From Planctomycetota bacterium (lineage in GTDB: Bacteria; Planctomycetota; Planctomycetia; Pirellulales; UBA7805), in assembly GCA_014237955.1 (NCBI GenBank), contig JABABY010000008.1:1-30572 (forward strand): 30,572 nt of DNA, written 5' to 3'. Positions 1 through 7,037 of the stretch are shown in pieces; positions within the stretch are counted from its first letter, which is position 1, and every line of letters starts with the position of its first letter. The notes beneath the pieces were generated by a model that worked only from the letters and a program-made list of their open reading frames with translations, had not been told where the DNA came from and searched no databases. Both the position numbers and the translations under genes were made by a program.

Positions 1-55
1 GGCCGTGTTCATCATGGCCGTGTTCATCATGGCCGTGTTCATCATGGCCGTGTTC
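1..55. repeat. 15-bp tandem repeat coding for a His-Asp-Glu-His-Gly run
   Basis: The unit ggccgtgttcatcat occurs three times exactly (1-15, 16-30, 31-45), followed by a partial fourth copy. On the minus strand each unit reads His-Gly-His-Asp-Glu in the frame of the lipoprotein. The unit is a multiple of three, so copy-number change keeps the frame. The array may continue beyond the left edge. Confidence 0.9.
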
Positions 56-172
56 CTCCACAGCTTCCGGGGCACCACGGTGTGACTCAGGAGCAGACGG
101 ATTGCAGCCGCAGAAGTGAAGGATATAGATAAGACTCAAACAAATCGCTATTTGATCGATATTATATCGCAT
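1..172 (-). CDS. His-rich lipoprotein, 5' part only (runs off left edge)
   Basis: Reading leftward from an ATG at 172-170, an open frame runs to the window edge. The first residues are MRYNIDQIAICLSLIYIL followed by HFCGCNPSAPES, a short basic N-terminus, a hydrophobic core and a lipobox-like FCGC, so a lipoprotein signal peptide is likely. After about 20 residues the chain becomes a repeated His-Asp-Glu-His-Gly run, encoded by the 15-bp tandem repeat at 1-55. A GGGAGAA Shine-Dalgarno lies five bases before the ATG. The gene follows the ZIP transporter on the same strand with 90 bp between, so the two may be co-transcribed. The His run suggests zinc or another transition metal is bound outside the inner membrane. 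Candidates are a CzcB-type RND efflux adaptor with a His-rich N-terminus or a metal ABC solute-binding protein; the visible part cannot decide. Confidence 0.7.
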   Translation of the reverse strand, partial: MRYNIDQIAICLSLIYILHFCGCNPSAPESHRGAPEAVEEHGHDEHGHDEHGHDEHG

Positions 173-177
173 GCATG

Positions 178-184
178 TTCTCCC
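178..184 (-). promoter_or_regulatory. Shine-Dalgarno of the His-rich lipoprotein
   Basis: On the minus strand this reads GGGAGAA and ends five bases before the ATG at 172. It fixes that codon as the start. Confidence 0.6.
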
Positions 185-262
185 AAAGTGCCCGTTTCAT
201 TATTGTCTGTCCTGCTCCGCAATTCAACTTGGTGATCCTGGAGAAGATGCCGCAGCCATTTA

Positions 263-1198
263 CTAGGGACGTTCCTGTTCATGACTATGTTTGTGCGGTT
301 CATCGTGGTTGTGATCTGTATGCTCGGCTGGGTGGGAGTTGTCATGATGCTGATGAGAATTGTGATCGTGCAAATGTGCAGGTTCCAGATAGCGAAGACC
401 GTGCGCAAGTGCCACACCGAATATCAACATCGCCGTAAGTTTGAACCGGTCGTGGGTATGGAACTGCAACTCGGGCAGCAAATCCCCCAACGAAATACAG
501 ATGAAAATTCCTCCCGCAAAGGCGAGGGCACAGCCAATGATGACCATTTCGTGTGGCGTATCGCGGACACCCAGATAGAAGGCCAGTGCACCGAGCGGGC
601 ACATCATGGCATAGCCACAATTCACGATCGTCTGACTGCGCATCGACCAGCCGCTACCCGCCATCAGCGTCGTGATTGAAAGTGAATCGAGCGGCTTGTG
701 CAACAAAATTCCAAGAAAGACAGCAAAGCCAAGAAAAAGTGCTCCTGACATATGTTGGCGGTCGCTTAACACAGCGGCAGAGAGGGCCACCCCGTCAAGC
801 AACGTGTGCAGCGAGAGCCCGAGGGCAATCCCCAACCAACGATACTTGGAACCGGACAGTCGGTGCGAATCTTCATGCGAACATCCATCACCGCCGGCCT
901 CTGCATGTGCATCCTGTGCATGCCCATGATCATGGGAACTGAAAACGCGTATCAGAAAAAACGTCGTTAACAACCCGAGCATCAACCACCAAACGGCCCG
1001 ATCGATCGACACCTCGGCGTTGAGGCTGTGGGGTAGAAGATGAAAAAGTCCAATTCCAAGCATCAATCCACCGATACCACTGAGTAGCAACTGGAGCCTC
1101 GTATGGTTCAGTCGGATTAGGGCAGGTAAAAATCCACCCAGCAGTGAACTCAGAACTACCAATACCGCATAGATTGCAATCACGATTGATGGTTGCAC
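263..1198 (-). CDS. ZIP-family divalent metal transporter
   Basis: This is a 311-residue polytopic membrane protein. The N-terminal half has three hydrophobic segments, then a cytoplasmic-type His-rich loop (HDHGHAQDAHAEAGG..HEDSH), then further segments. Two motifs fit the ZIP binuclear metal centre: HTLLDG (H131, D135) and HKPLDS (H167, D171), with Asp where many ZIPs have Glu in the second helix. The C-terminus is again His-rich (about 15 His in the last 40 residues). ZIP proteins normally move Zn(II) or other divalent ions into the cytoplasm. I chose the GTG at 1198 because GAGGG (plus-strand 1205-1209) sits six bases upstream; a TTG at 1219 in the same frame has no such site. The gene is divergent from an SmtB/CzrA-like sensor and is probably repressed by it. 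The exact metal is inferred. Confidence 0.85.
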   Translation of the reverse strand: MQPSIVIAIYAVLVVLSSLLGGFLPALIRLNHTRLQLLLSGIGGLMLGIGLFHLLPHSLNAEVSIDRAVWWLMLGLLTTFFLIRVFSSHDHGHAQDAHAEAGGDGCSHEDSHRLSGSKYRWLGIALGLSLHTLLDGVALSAAVLSDRQHMSGALFLGFAVFLGILLHKPLDSLSITTLMAGSGWSMRSQTIVNCGYAMMCPLGALAFYLGVRDTPHEMVIIGCALAFAGGIFICISLGDLLPELQFHTHDRFKLTAMLIFGVALAHGLRYLEPAHLHDHNSHQHHDNSHPAEHTDHNHDEPHKHSHEQERP

Positions 1199-1231
1199 GC
1201 AAAACCCTCGTTTTTCCAAACAGTTTCAGTA

Positions 1232-1257
1232 TAATAAGAAAAACCAATTTCTTATTA
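1232..1257. promoter_or_regulatory. Candidate metal-repressor operator (10-6-10 inverted repeat)
   Basis: TAATAAGAAA (1232-1241) and TTTCTTATTA (1248-1257) are perfect inverted repeats separated by six bases. The element lies in the divergent spacer, 33 bp upstream of the chosen ZIP start and about 115 bp upstream of the ArsR-family gene. AT-rich palindromes in such spacers are typical SmtB/ArsR binding sites, though the classic SmtB site is a 12-2-12 repeat. Binding is inferred. Confidence 0.6.
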
Positions 1258-1320
1258 ACGACCTCCATCCCAAGTTCGTCAAGCAGTTGGAAGAAAAAAT
1301 TCCGCTTTGTTTCAAAATAA

Positions 1321-1336
1321 ATGGCACTATTGCCAT
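1321..1336. promoter_or_regulatory. Short palindrome upstream of the ArsR-family gene
   Basis: ATGGCA and TGCCAT flank the four bases ctat, a perfect 6-4-6 inverted repeat ending 35 bases before the repressor ATG. It could be a second operator or an mRNA hairpin in the leader. A repeat this short can occur by chance. Confidence 0.3.
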
Positions 1337-1371
1337 GCCAACAGACAAACAGTTGCAAAAGTGATTGACTG

Positions 1372-1731
1372 ATGAAACATCCTGAAAACCATACTCCGGA
1401 GCCGAGTTGCGAAACTGACGATCATCAAGGGCAACTTGGCAATCTGCTCTCAGAAGAGGCCTGCCAACAAGCCGCAACGATTTTCAGTGTATTGGGAGAC
1501 CCAAATCGTCTCCGACTACTGGGGCTACTGGTCAAGCAAGAACTCTGTGTGACGGAGATTGCAGACGCATTGAACGACAACTTACCGGCGGTTTCGCAGC
1601 GACTCAAAGTGCTGCGGAGTGAACGCATCGTCAGTTACCGTCGCCAAGGCAAGCATGTCTTTTATCGTTTGGATGACGATCACATCGTCCAACTCCTCCA
1701 AAACGGCTTGGCGCATGCAGAACACCATTGA
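1372..1731 (+). CDS. ArsR/SmtB-family metal-sensing repressor, CzrA-like
   Basis: A 119-residue winged-helix repressor. The recognition region reads LCVTEIADALN..LPAVSQRLKVLRSERIVSYRRQGKHVFYRL, close to the SmtB/ArsR consensus. The ArsR-type CxC pair in the LCV motif is absent (only C59 is there). The C-terminal helix has D102, H104, H115 and H118, with the exact D-x-H-x10-H-x2-H spacing of the alpha5 zinc/cobalt site of Staphylococcus CzrA. The protein is therefore most likely a Zn(II)/Co(II) sensor that leaves DNA when metal is bound. It is transcribed away from the ZIP gene across a spacer containing a 10-6-10 palindrome. The N-terminal 20 residues are polar, with additional His and Cys. 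The ATG has only a weak ribosome site. Family is secure; the metal is inferred. Confidence 0.9.
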   Translation: MKHPENHTPEPSCETDDHQGQLGNLLSEEACQQAATIFSVLGDPNRLRLLGLLVKQELCVTEIADALNDNLPAVSQRLKVLRSERIVSYRRQGKHVFYRLDDDHIVQLLQNGLAHAEHH

Positions 1732-1763
1732 TTGCGTTTTGAGAAAGAACGCCAACGACGGGA

Positions 1764-2852
1764 TCAGTCGGCGATTCCCGCCAGTTCGCACATATTGGCC
1801 GCCATCACTGGCTGTGGACAACTCCAGACCAAAAAAAACAATGCCTCACGGCAGAGGCGACCCGCCAGATGGCCTTGGACGTAACCGGCTCCCTTAGCAG
1901 CCGCCATGGCCGCCTGCGTCGAACGAAGTGCGAGGCTGTTGGACCGAGTACGAAGCTGTTCCGTCGTACAAGAACTCGAACCGCATGCCAGAGCGAGTAG
2001 ATCGGCTTCGACCTGGCTATATTCGTTTCGCAAATGCTCAGCCGGTTCGAGCAAATTGTTTCTCTCTTCTCCCTGTTCTTCTGTAAAACAAATTGCCCGA
2101 TTTGCTAGGCCAATAGCCAAAGCCGATGTCTGCAAGCCCCCCGATTTTGCGCCCGCGGCACCAAGCAAGACATTCGGTTCCGGGCCGGCCAGAAGCCAGC
2201 AACGATCGAGGTGAACTCGATTCAAATAGACCGCGGCGGTATGACTTCCCGTAAGGGCCACAAATTGGACCGGGGGGTCACAACTGATACCCGACAAATC
2301 CATCGGCAGTAAGGCGAGTATCTGACGGCCATCCTCAAACTCGGCACCCACGACCACAAAATCAGCATGCAATCCTCCCGTGACCCAAGGGGAGAATCCA
2401 TCGAGAAGGAAACCTTCGGCAGCCTCTTCAGCACGCAACACGCAGTGACCAAGATGTCGATGGCTGGTCGTCAAATGAGAGATTCCCAAGGTCATAAAGG
2501 TTCGGCCAGCGACCAAATCATCCAGCACTTTTTGAGAAATGTCCGTACCTGCCATAGCAACCCGCCGCAACGCACCGCTGGCCTGGGTGATAATAAAAGC
2601 GGTATTCAGGCAGGCGGCACTTAAACGAAGATACCCTCTCAAAAGGTCCGCCTCCGCCCAACCCATCCCCCCTTTTTCTGGCTCCAAAAACCACCGGTAG
2701 ACTCCATATGCGGCACAGAGGCGGAGTTGTTCGGTAGGCCAGTCTCCGCTGCGATCGATTGGCTCGGCCCCGGCCGCCAGGGCAGCACACAAGGCATCCA
2801 TCTCGGGGGATTCTGGCTCGAGAATTGCTGCTGGCTCTGGTGTCTGCTCCAC
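1764..2852 (-). CDS. Acyl-CoA dehydrogenase-fold flavoprotein, catalytic Glu apparently absent
   Basis: A 362-residue protein with the three parts of the acyl-CoA dehydrogenase fold: a helical N-terminal domain, a middle beta domain (GISHLTTSH..., GFSPWVTGGLHADFVVVGA), and a C-terminal helical bundle ending GAGYVQGHLAGRLCRE. The family normally oxidises acyl-CoA thioesters using FAD. The usual C-terminal Y-x-x-E with catalytic Glu is replaced here (GYVQG), and the terminal IYEGT-type motif is absent. It could use another base, be a flavin monooxygenase of the same fold, or act on a different substrate. The start is a GTG at 2852 preceded by GAGGAGG. It ends 32 bp from the convergent repressor and is divergent from the glucan phosphorylase. 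Substrate unknown. Confidence 0.75.
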   Translation of the reverse strand: MEQTPEPAAILEPESPEMDALCAALAAGAEPIDRSGDWPTEQLRLCAAYGVYRWFLEPEKGGMGWAEADLLRGYLRLSAACLNTAFIITQASGALRRVAMAGTDISQKVLDDLVAGRTFMTLGISHLTTSHRHLGHCVLRAEEAAEGFLLDGFSPWVTGGLHADFVVVGAEFEDGRQILALLPMDLSGISCDPPVQFVALTGSHTAAVYLNRVHLDRCWLLAGPEPNVLLGAAGAKSGGLQTSALAIGLANRAICFTEEQGEERNNLLEPAEHLRNEYSQVEADLLALACGSSSCTTEQLRTRSNSLALRSTQAAMAAAKGAGYVQGHLAGRLCREALFFLVWSCPQPVMAANMCELAGIAD

Positions 2853-3060
2853 GATGATCCCTCCTCGGCGCGATGGACGTTAACTGCTTTGTTGCATCGA
2901 CAGGCAACGCATATCAAGGCCAACAGGCATACTAACCTGTAGTCTCACTCGGGGCAACTCGCCTGTGGCTATTGAGGGTGTTTCCAATCCCTAAGAAGAC
3001 GTATAATCACCAACACTTATTGTTTCTTCAAGACTGTCGCACAACCGATAAGAGATCGTT

Positions 3061-5265
3061 ATGAGTCAGACAGAGGCTAGTCCAAAAGAATCGCGCCCGC
3101 AGTCACAAGGCTCGGAATTATCGGCTGAGTTACTGCATGAGAAGTGCACGGAGATCGCTCGCAATCTCTGGTGGTCGTGGCATTCAGAAGTTGTGAATCT
3201 GTTTCGGGATCTCGATCCTATCCGCTGGCGGCAACTCGATCATAATCCGATCGCTCTTCTTGCTGAGTTCACACCCGAACGATTGGAAGCGCGTGCAGGC
3301 GAACTGGTACTCTATAGCAGAATCAATCAGGCGTATCGGCAGTTAAAGGAATATCTTGCAAGCAACCAAACCTGGGGGGCGACCAATGCCGGGGTACTCG
3401 GAGCCAGCCCTGTCGCGTACTTCTCCGCTGAGTTTGGTATCCATGAATCGGTTCCCATTTACTCGGGTGGTTTGGGAGTACTTTCGGGCGACCACATCAA
3501 AAGTGCCAGTGGCCTGGGAATCCCCTTGGTGGCCATTGGCTTGTTTTATGATCAGGGTTATTTTCGACAACGGCTTGACGATGAAAGTTATCAAGTTGAG
3601 GAGTACCAGGATACGCTGGTTGAAAATTTGCCGATGGAACCGGCTGTCAGCAATGATGGCAAACCGGTCACTGTAGAAATCGACACTCGCGATGGCAAGT
3701 TATTTGCAAAAGTCTGGCTGATGCATGTCGGTCGCATCAACCTCTACCTGCTCGACTGTGACGTCGAGGGGAACAAACCCGAAGACCGCGAATTGACATC
3801 GCGGCTTTATGGCGGCGATACCCGAACACGCATTCGGCAGGAACTCGTTCTTGGTATTGGTGGCATGCGTGTCTTGAGAGCTTGCGGTATTACACCTGGC
3901 GCATACCACATGAATGAGGGACATAGTGCGTTTGCAGGGCTTGAAGCAATTCGGGATTTCATGCATGTCGATGGACTTGATTTCGATGAAGCACTGCGCG
4001 AGGTGGCTCACCGCTCCGTGTTCACCACCCACACGCCGGTACCGGCCGGTCACGACCGTTTTGATTCTGCCCTCATTGAAGAACACATCGGACCACTTCG
4101 GGAGTCGCTTGGTATTTCATTGCACCAACTAATGGGCCTTGGTCGAGTTGATCCGCAAAATGAAAACGAGTCATTTTGCATGACTGTTCTGGCCTTGAAA
4201 CTCTCCCGCCGCGCAAATGCCGTCAGTTCACTGCATGGCCAGGTGAGCCGACGGATGTGGGCCCACCTCTGGCCCTGGCGAGTCGAAGAAGAAATCCCCA
4301 TTGGACACATTACCAATGGCATCCACATTCCATCATTTTTGGCCTTTCAGATGCGGCAGCTTTACGACCGCCATTTACCAGCTGGCTGGGCGAGTCGCAT
4401 GGGCGAATCAGAGGTTTGGCAAAGTATCCACCAAATCGATCCGGGCGAATTGTGGGAAACACACTATGCTTTGAAAAATTTAATGCTCACGTTTGTTCGC
4501 CGCCGGGTAAGTCGTCAATGCCGACGTCGCGGAGAAAGCGATGAGGCTGTCGAGGCAGCCCGTAATGTCCTCAACCCCAATGCCCTCACAATCGGTTTTG
4601 CCAGACGGTTTGCAACCTACAAACGAGCCAACCTGTTCATGTGGGATATCGAGCGACTTTATGAATTACTGGACGATACCGATCGGCCCGTGCAATTTAT
4701 CTTTGCCGGGAAAGCACATCCGGCAGACGAACCCGGGAAGCGTTTTATCCAACAGATCGATAGTCTACGACATGACCCAAAAATTTCTGGCAAGGTGGTC
4801 TTCGTCGAAGATTATGATATCAACGTAGGACGGCATCTAGTGCAAGGTGTGGATGTCTGGCTGAACAACCCGCGCCGTCCACTAGAAGCGTCGGGGACGA
4901 GTGGGCAAAAAGTCATTCTCAATGGCGGCCTGAACTGTTCCGTACTCGATGGTTGGTGGGCGGAGGCCTACAACGGAATGAACGGTTTCGCGATCGGGGA
5001 AGGCCGTACCCACGCTTCCGATGAAGTCGCCGATCATCGCGATTCCGAGGATCTCTACCAGGTTCTCAAAAATCAGGTGATCCCCACCTTCTATGACTGC
5101 GACAGTGATGGCCTGCCTCGCCAGTGGATTACGATGATGATGCATTCGATCGGTTCGTTGGCATGGCGATTCAGTGCACACCGAATGGTGATGGATTATT
5201 GTCGAAGTGCATATCTCCCGGCAGCGGGTGGCCTCAGTTGCGATATGACCATTCGTGTCGGATAA
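3061..5265 (+). CDS. glgP: Alpha-glucan (glycogen) phosphorylase, GT35
   Basis: A 734-residue enzyme of the bacterial/archaeal alpha-glucan phosphorylase branch. It releases glucose-1-phosphate from alpha-1,4-glucans with pyridoxal phosphate, in the cytoplasm. The N-terminal 110 residues (CTEIARNLWWSWH...) are the helical domain typical of this branch. Next come PVAYFSAEFGIHESVPIYSGGLGVLSGDH, HMNEGHSAF and FTTHTPVPAGHD, then ARRFATYKRANLF. The PLP lysine is in EASGTSGQK, K617. GGLNCSVLDGWWAEAYNG follows. The chain ends soon after YLPAA, as usual for this group. The start is the first ATG, with a weak AGAG site. It is divergent from the acyl-CoA dehydrogenase-like gene over about 200 bp and convergent with thiE. 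No other glycogen gene is nearby, so it is probably a single-gene unit. Confidence 0.93.
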   Translation: MSQTEASPKESRPQSQGSELSAELLHEKCTEIARNLWWSWHSEVVNLFRDLDPIRWRQLDHNPIALLAEFTPERLEARAGELVLYSRINQAYRQLKEYLASNQTWGATNAGVLGASPVAYFSAEFGIHESVPIYSGGLGVLSGDHIKSASGLGIPLVAIGLFYDQGYFRQRLDDESYQVEEYQDTLVENLPMEPAVSNDGKPVTVEIDTRDGKLFAKVWLMHVGRINLYLLDCDVEGNKPEDRELTSRLYGGDTRTRIRQELVLGIGGMRVLRACGITPGAYHMNEGHSAFAGLEAIRDFMHVDGLDFDEALREVAHRSVFTTHTPVPAGHDRFDSALIEEHIGPLRESLGISLHQLMGLGRVDPQNENESFCMTVLALKLSRRANAVSSLHGQVSRRMWAHLWPWRVEEEIPIGHITNGIHIPSFLAFQMRQLYDRHLPAGWASRMGESEVWQSIHQIDPGELWETHYALKNLMLTFVRRRVSRQCRRRGESDEAVEAARNVLNPNALTIGFARRFATYKRANLFMWDIERLYELLDDTDRPVQFIFAGKAHPADEPGKRFIQQIDSLRHDPKISGKVVFVEDYDINVGRHLVQGVDVWLNNPRRPLEASGTSGQKVILNGGLNCSVLDGWWAEAYNGMNGFAIGEGRTHASDEVADHRDSEDLYQVLKNQVIPTFYDCDSDGLPRQWITMMMHSIGSLAWRFSAHRMVMDYCRSAYLPAAGGLSCDMTIRVG

Positions 5266-5368
5266 TCGACGGGATTCTCGTCTGGGAGACCTCGAGGGAG
5301 AGAAAGCTTGAGAATAGCGTCGTAGCGTTTGGTAAGGAGTATGGTTGCCTTGCCATCTCGGTTCTCTG

Positions 5369-5404
5369 AGTGTGGTGAAAACTGGTCTTTTTAAAATCCA
5401 CACT
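5369..5404. terminator. Candidate bidirectional terminator
   Basis: AGTGTGG (5369-5375) pairs with CCACACT (5398-5404). The intervening bases contain an A4 run and a T5 run that can pair with each other, lengthening the hairpin and giving a U-tract for either strand. It sits between the convergent glgP and thiE genes, ending just before the thiE stop. Confidence 0.45.
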
Positions 5405-5405
5405 A

Positions 5406-6455
5406 TCACCTAGCGGCTGAAACTTCGAGCAACTCTCGTAATTGAGCAACCGCTTGTGCCGGATCGGAAGCCGCGGTGACCGCCGAAGCAACTGCCAAAC
5501 GATCGAATCCTGATTCGATGACCAAATTCGCATTCTGCTGATCGATCCCACCGATCGCAAAGGACGGCAAACTGATCTCACCAGCAACCTGTTTCAGCAA
5601 AGCTGGTCCTGGGAAAGTCTCAAACGATTTGGTCGGTGAGGGAAAGACCGGGCCGACACCCAAATAATTTGCCCCGTCAAGAACCGCCTGCCGCGCCTGT
5701 TCGATAGAGTGGGTTGATACTCCGATCAAACAGTCTGCGCCCACAATCCGGCGCACCGCCCTAACCGGAAAATCGGTTTGGCCCACATGGACACCGTCGA
5801 CGCCGGCAAGAACAGCCAGATCAGGACGATCGTTGATAAGGGATAGGGTCCGATGACCAGCAGTTAGTTCTGAAAGTAAGCGGGATCGCTCCAAAAGATC
5901 GCAATCATTGGCCGATTTGTCTCTGAGTTGGATGGCACCAACTCCAGCTTCAATCAAGACCTGAACCAGATTGCAAAAGTTATCGAGTGACGAACAACCA
6001 TCAACCAGGACACAGAGACGAATTGTTTCTAATCGCAAGCAACTATTCTGCGTTGTCTCCATTGCTGCTGACACTGTATAGCTGCGGTAGCGGAGTGATT
6101 CACACTCGGCAGCTAAATCGGCATCAATAAGCTTTGCTGTCTCCTCCAGGCTACGCAACGATTGTTGGAGGCGCGATATATTTGCCCTGGCCAACTCCCA
6201 TACATTGGATCGTTTGCGCTCCTCTGGCACCGACAAGTTCGCCCCAACATCACATTCTGTTTCACGCATGGCACAACGAGTCGACATTGGAATCGGCTGC
6301 AAGACCGCGGTTAGATCATGTCGCAGTCGCTTCCATTCTCCAGTCAAAAGGGCATCATCGAGAATGAAACGGGCGTAGTCTTCGATAACGCGCAACGCTT
6401 CACCAGCCCGATTAGCGGTCGCATCCAGAAGTCGATATACACTATCTTTCAACAC
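5406..6455 (-). CDS. thiE: Thiamine-phosphate synthase with N-terminal ThiD2-like domain
   Basis: About 349 residues in two parts. The N-terminal 140 residues (VYRLLDATANRAGEALRVIEDYARF...) match the all-helical domain, known as ThiD2, that precedes ThiE in cyanobacteria and some other bacteria and has been linked to HMP-phosphate phosphorylation. The C-terminal 200 residues are the ThiE TIM barrel with QLRDK, LINDRPDLA, GVHVGQTD, GVSTHS, YLGVGPVFPSPTK and AIGGI, which join HMP-PP and HET-P to thiamine phosphate. The frame stays open to a GTG at 6509, but similarity begins at VLKDSVYRLLDA, so I favour the GTG at 6455 (or the TTG at 6452). None of these has a clear Shine-Dalgarno. I saw no TPP riboswitch upstream. 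It lies alone between convergent glgP and divergent clpC. Confidence 0.9.
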   Translation of the reverse strand: MLKDSVYRLLDATANRAGEALRVIEDYARFILDDALLTGEWKRLRHDLTAVLQPIPMSTRCAMRETECDVGANLSVPEERKRSNVWELARANISRLQQSLRSLEETAKLIDADLAAECESLRYRSYTVSAAMETTQNSCLRLETIRLCVLVDGCSSLDNFCNLVQVLIEAGVGAIQLRDKSANDCDLLERSRLLSELTAGHRTLSLINDRPDLAVLAGVDGVHVGQTDFPVRAVRRIVGADCLIGVSTHSIEQARQAVLDGANYLGVGPVFPSPTKSFETFPGPALLKQVAGEISLPSFAIGGIDQQNANLVIESGFDRLAVASAVTAASDPAQAVAQLRELLEVSAAR

Positions 6456-7037
6456 GGCAAAAAACCAAGCAGTACGTGGCCAATGATGCTTACACGGCCA
6501 ATAGTCCACTCCGTGAGAGGTGATATTGGTGCATGGAATCCGGCGACATCTCTATACCTCTAGTTTGTCCTATCTGATAATTCCGTATAGTCCCCCGGCA
6601 AACTGGGGCTAGAGAGTGGGATAAATCTCCTCTAGAAAACCCGACGATGATGGACTAAGTCTTTTGCCTGCGTACAATTCCATGATGGCTTTAATCGGTG
6701 GCATACATTGCGCCTAACTCCAAGAACAATCGATAGTTGCCTTGATTCCACCTGCCCAGAGGGTTACAATTTTGACGGCGGGACGACAATGTTTGGCGTC
6801 CAGGCAAGGGCAAGACTAGCCCACTAACATGTAGAAAAGCAATAACTAGGATTGATACATTGAGTGGCCGCTCGGTGGAATTTGAGCGGTGGCTTCCCAA
6901 GCTCAGTTTAAGGTGAATCAGCACCACCCATTGAGTGGTACCTCGACAGCCCAGCATCCATGCAAGCTGTCGATCACCAATTGTCACTCTGGCTGTTTGG
7001 GATGCGTTCGCGACATTGCAGGAGATGGAGAAAACTT
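6456..7037. other. Long divergent spacer between thiE and clpC
   Basis: This 580-bp stretch has no convincing gene. It contains an imperfect hairpin AGTCCCC/GGGGCT (6589-6610), an inverted repeat CCGCTC/GAGCGG (6868-6873 and 6884-6889) flanked by GGC/GCC-type bases, and two copies of CATTGAGTGG (6858-6867 and 6929-6938). Promoters for both flanking genes must lie here, but I cannot place -35/-10 boxes with confidence. No CIRCE element or TPP riboswitch is visible. Confidence 0.5.
7027..7030 (+). promoter_or_regulatory. Shine-Dalgarno fixing the clpC start
   Basis: GGAG, seven bases before the ATG at 7038. The frame is open 26 codons further upstream, but that part resembles no Clp protein. 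This site supports the internal ATG. Confidence 0.7.

Noticed and set aside
930..1358. 142-residue minus-strand frame covering the spacer between the ZIP and repressor genes
   Set aside because: It overlaps the ZIP gene in another frame, crosses the operator palindrome, and has no family resemblance.
6589..6610. Shared element with the proB-purF hairpin (both contain GGCAAACTG)
   Set aside because: Only nine bases match and the flanks pair differently, so a repeat family is not supported.
6510..6900. TPP riboswitch upstream of thiE
   Set aside because: I looked on the minus strand for the CUGAGA and terminal conserved elements of the THI box and did not find them.
6840..6900. CIRCE/HrcA operator for clpC
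   Set aside because: The inverted repeat CCGCTC/GAGCGG does not match TTAGCACTC-N9-GAGTGCTAA in sequence.
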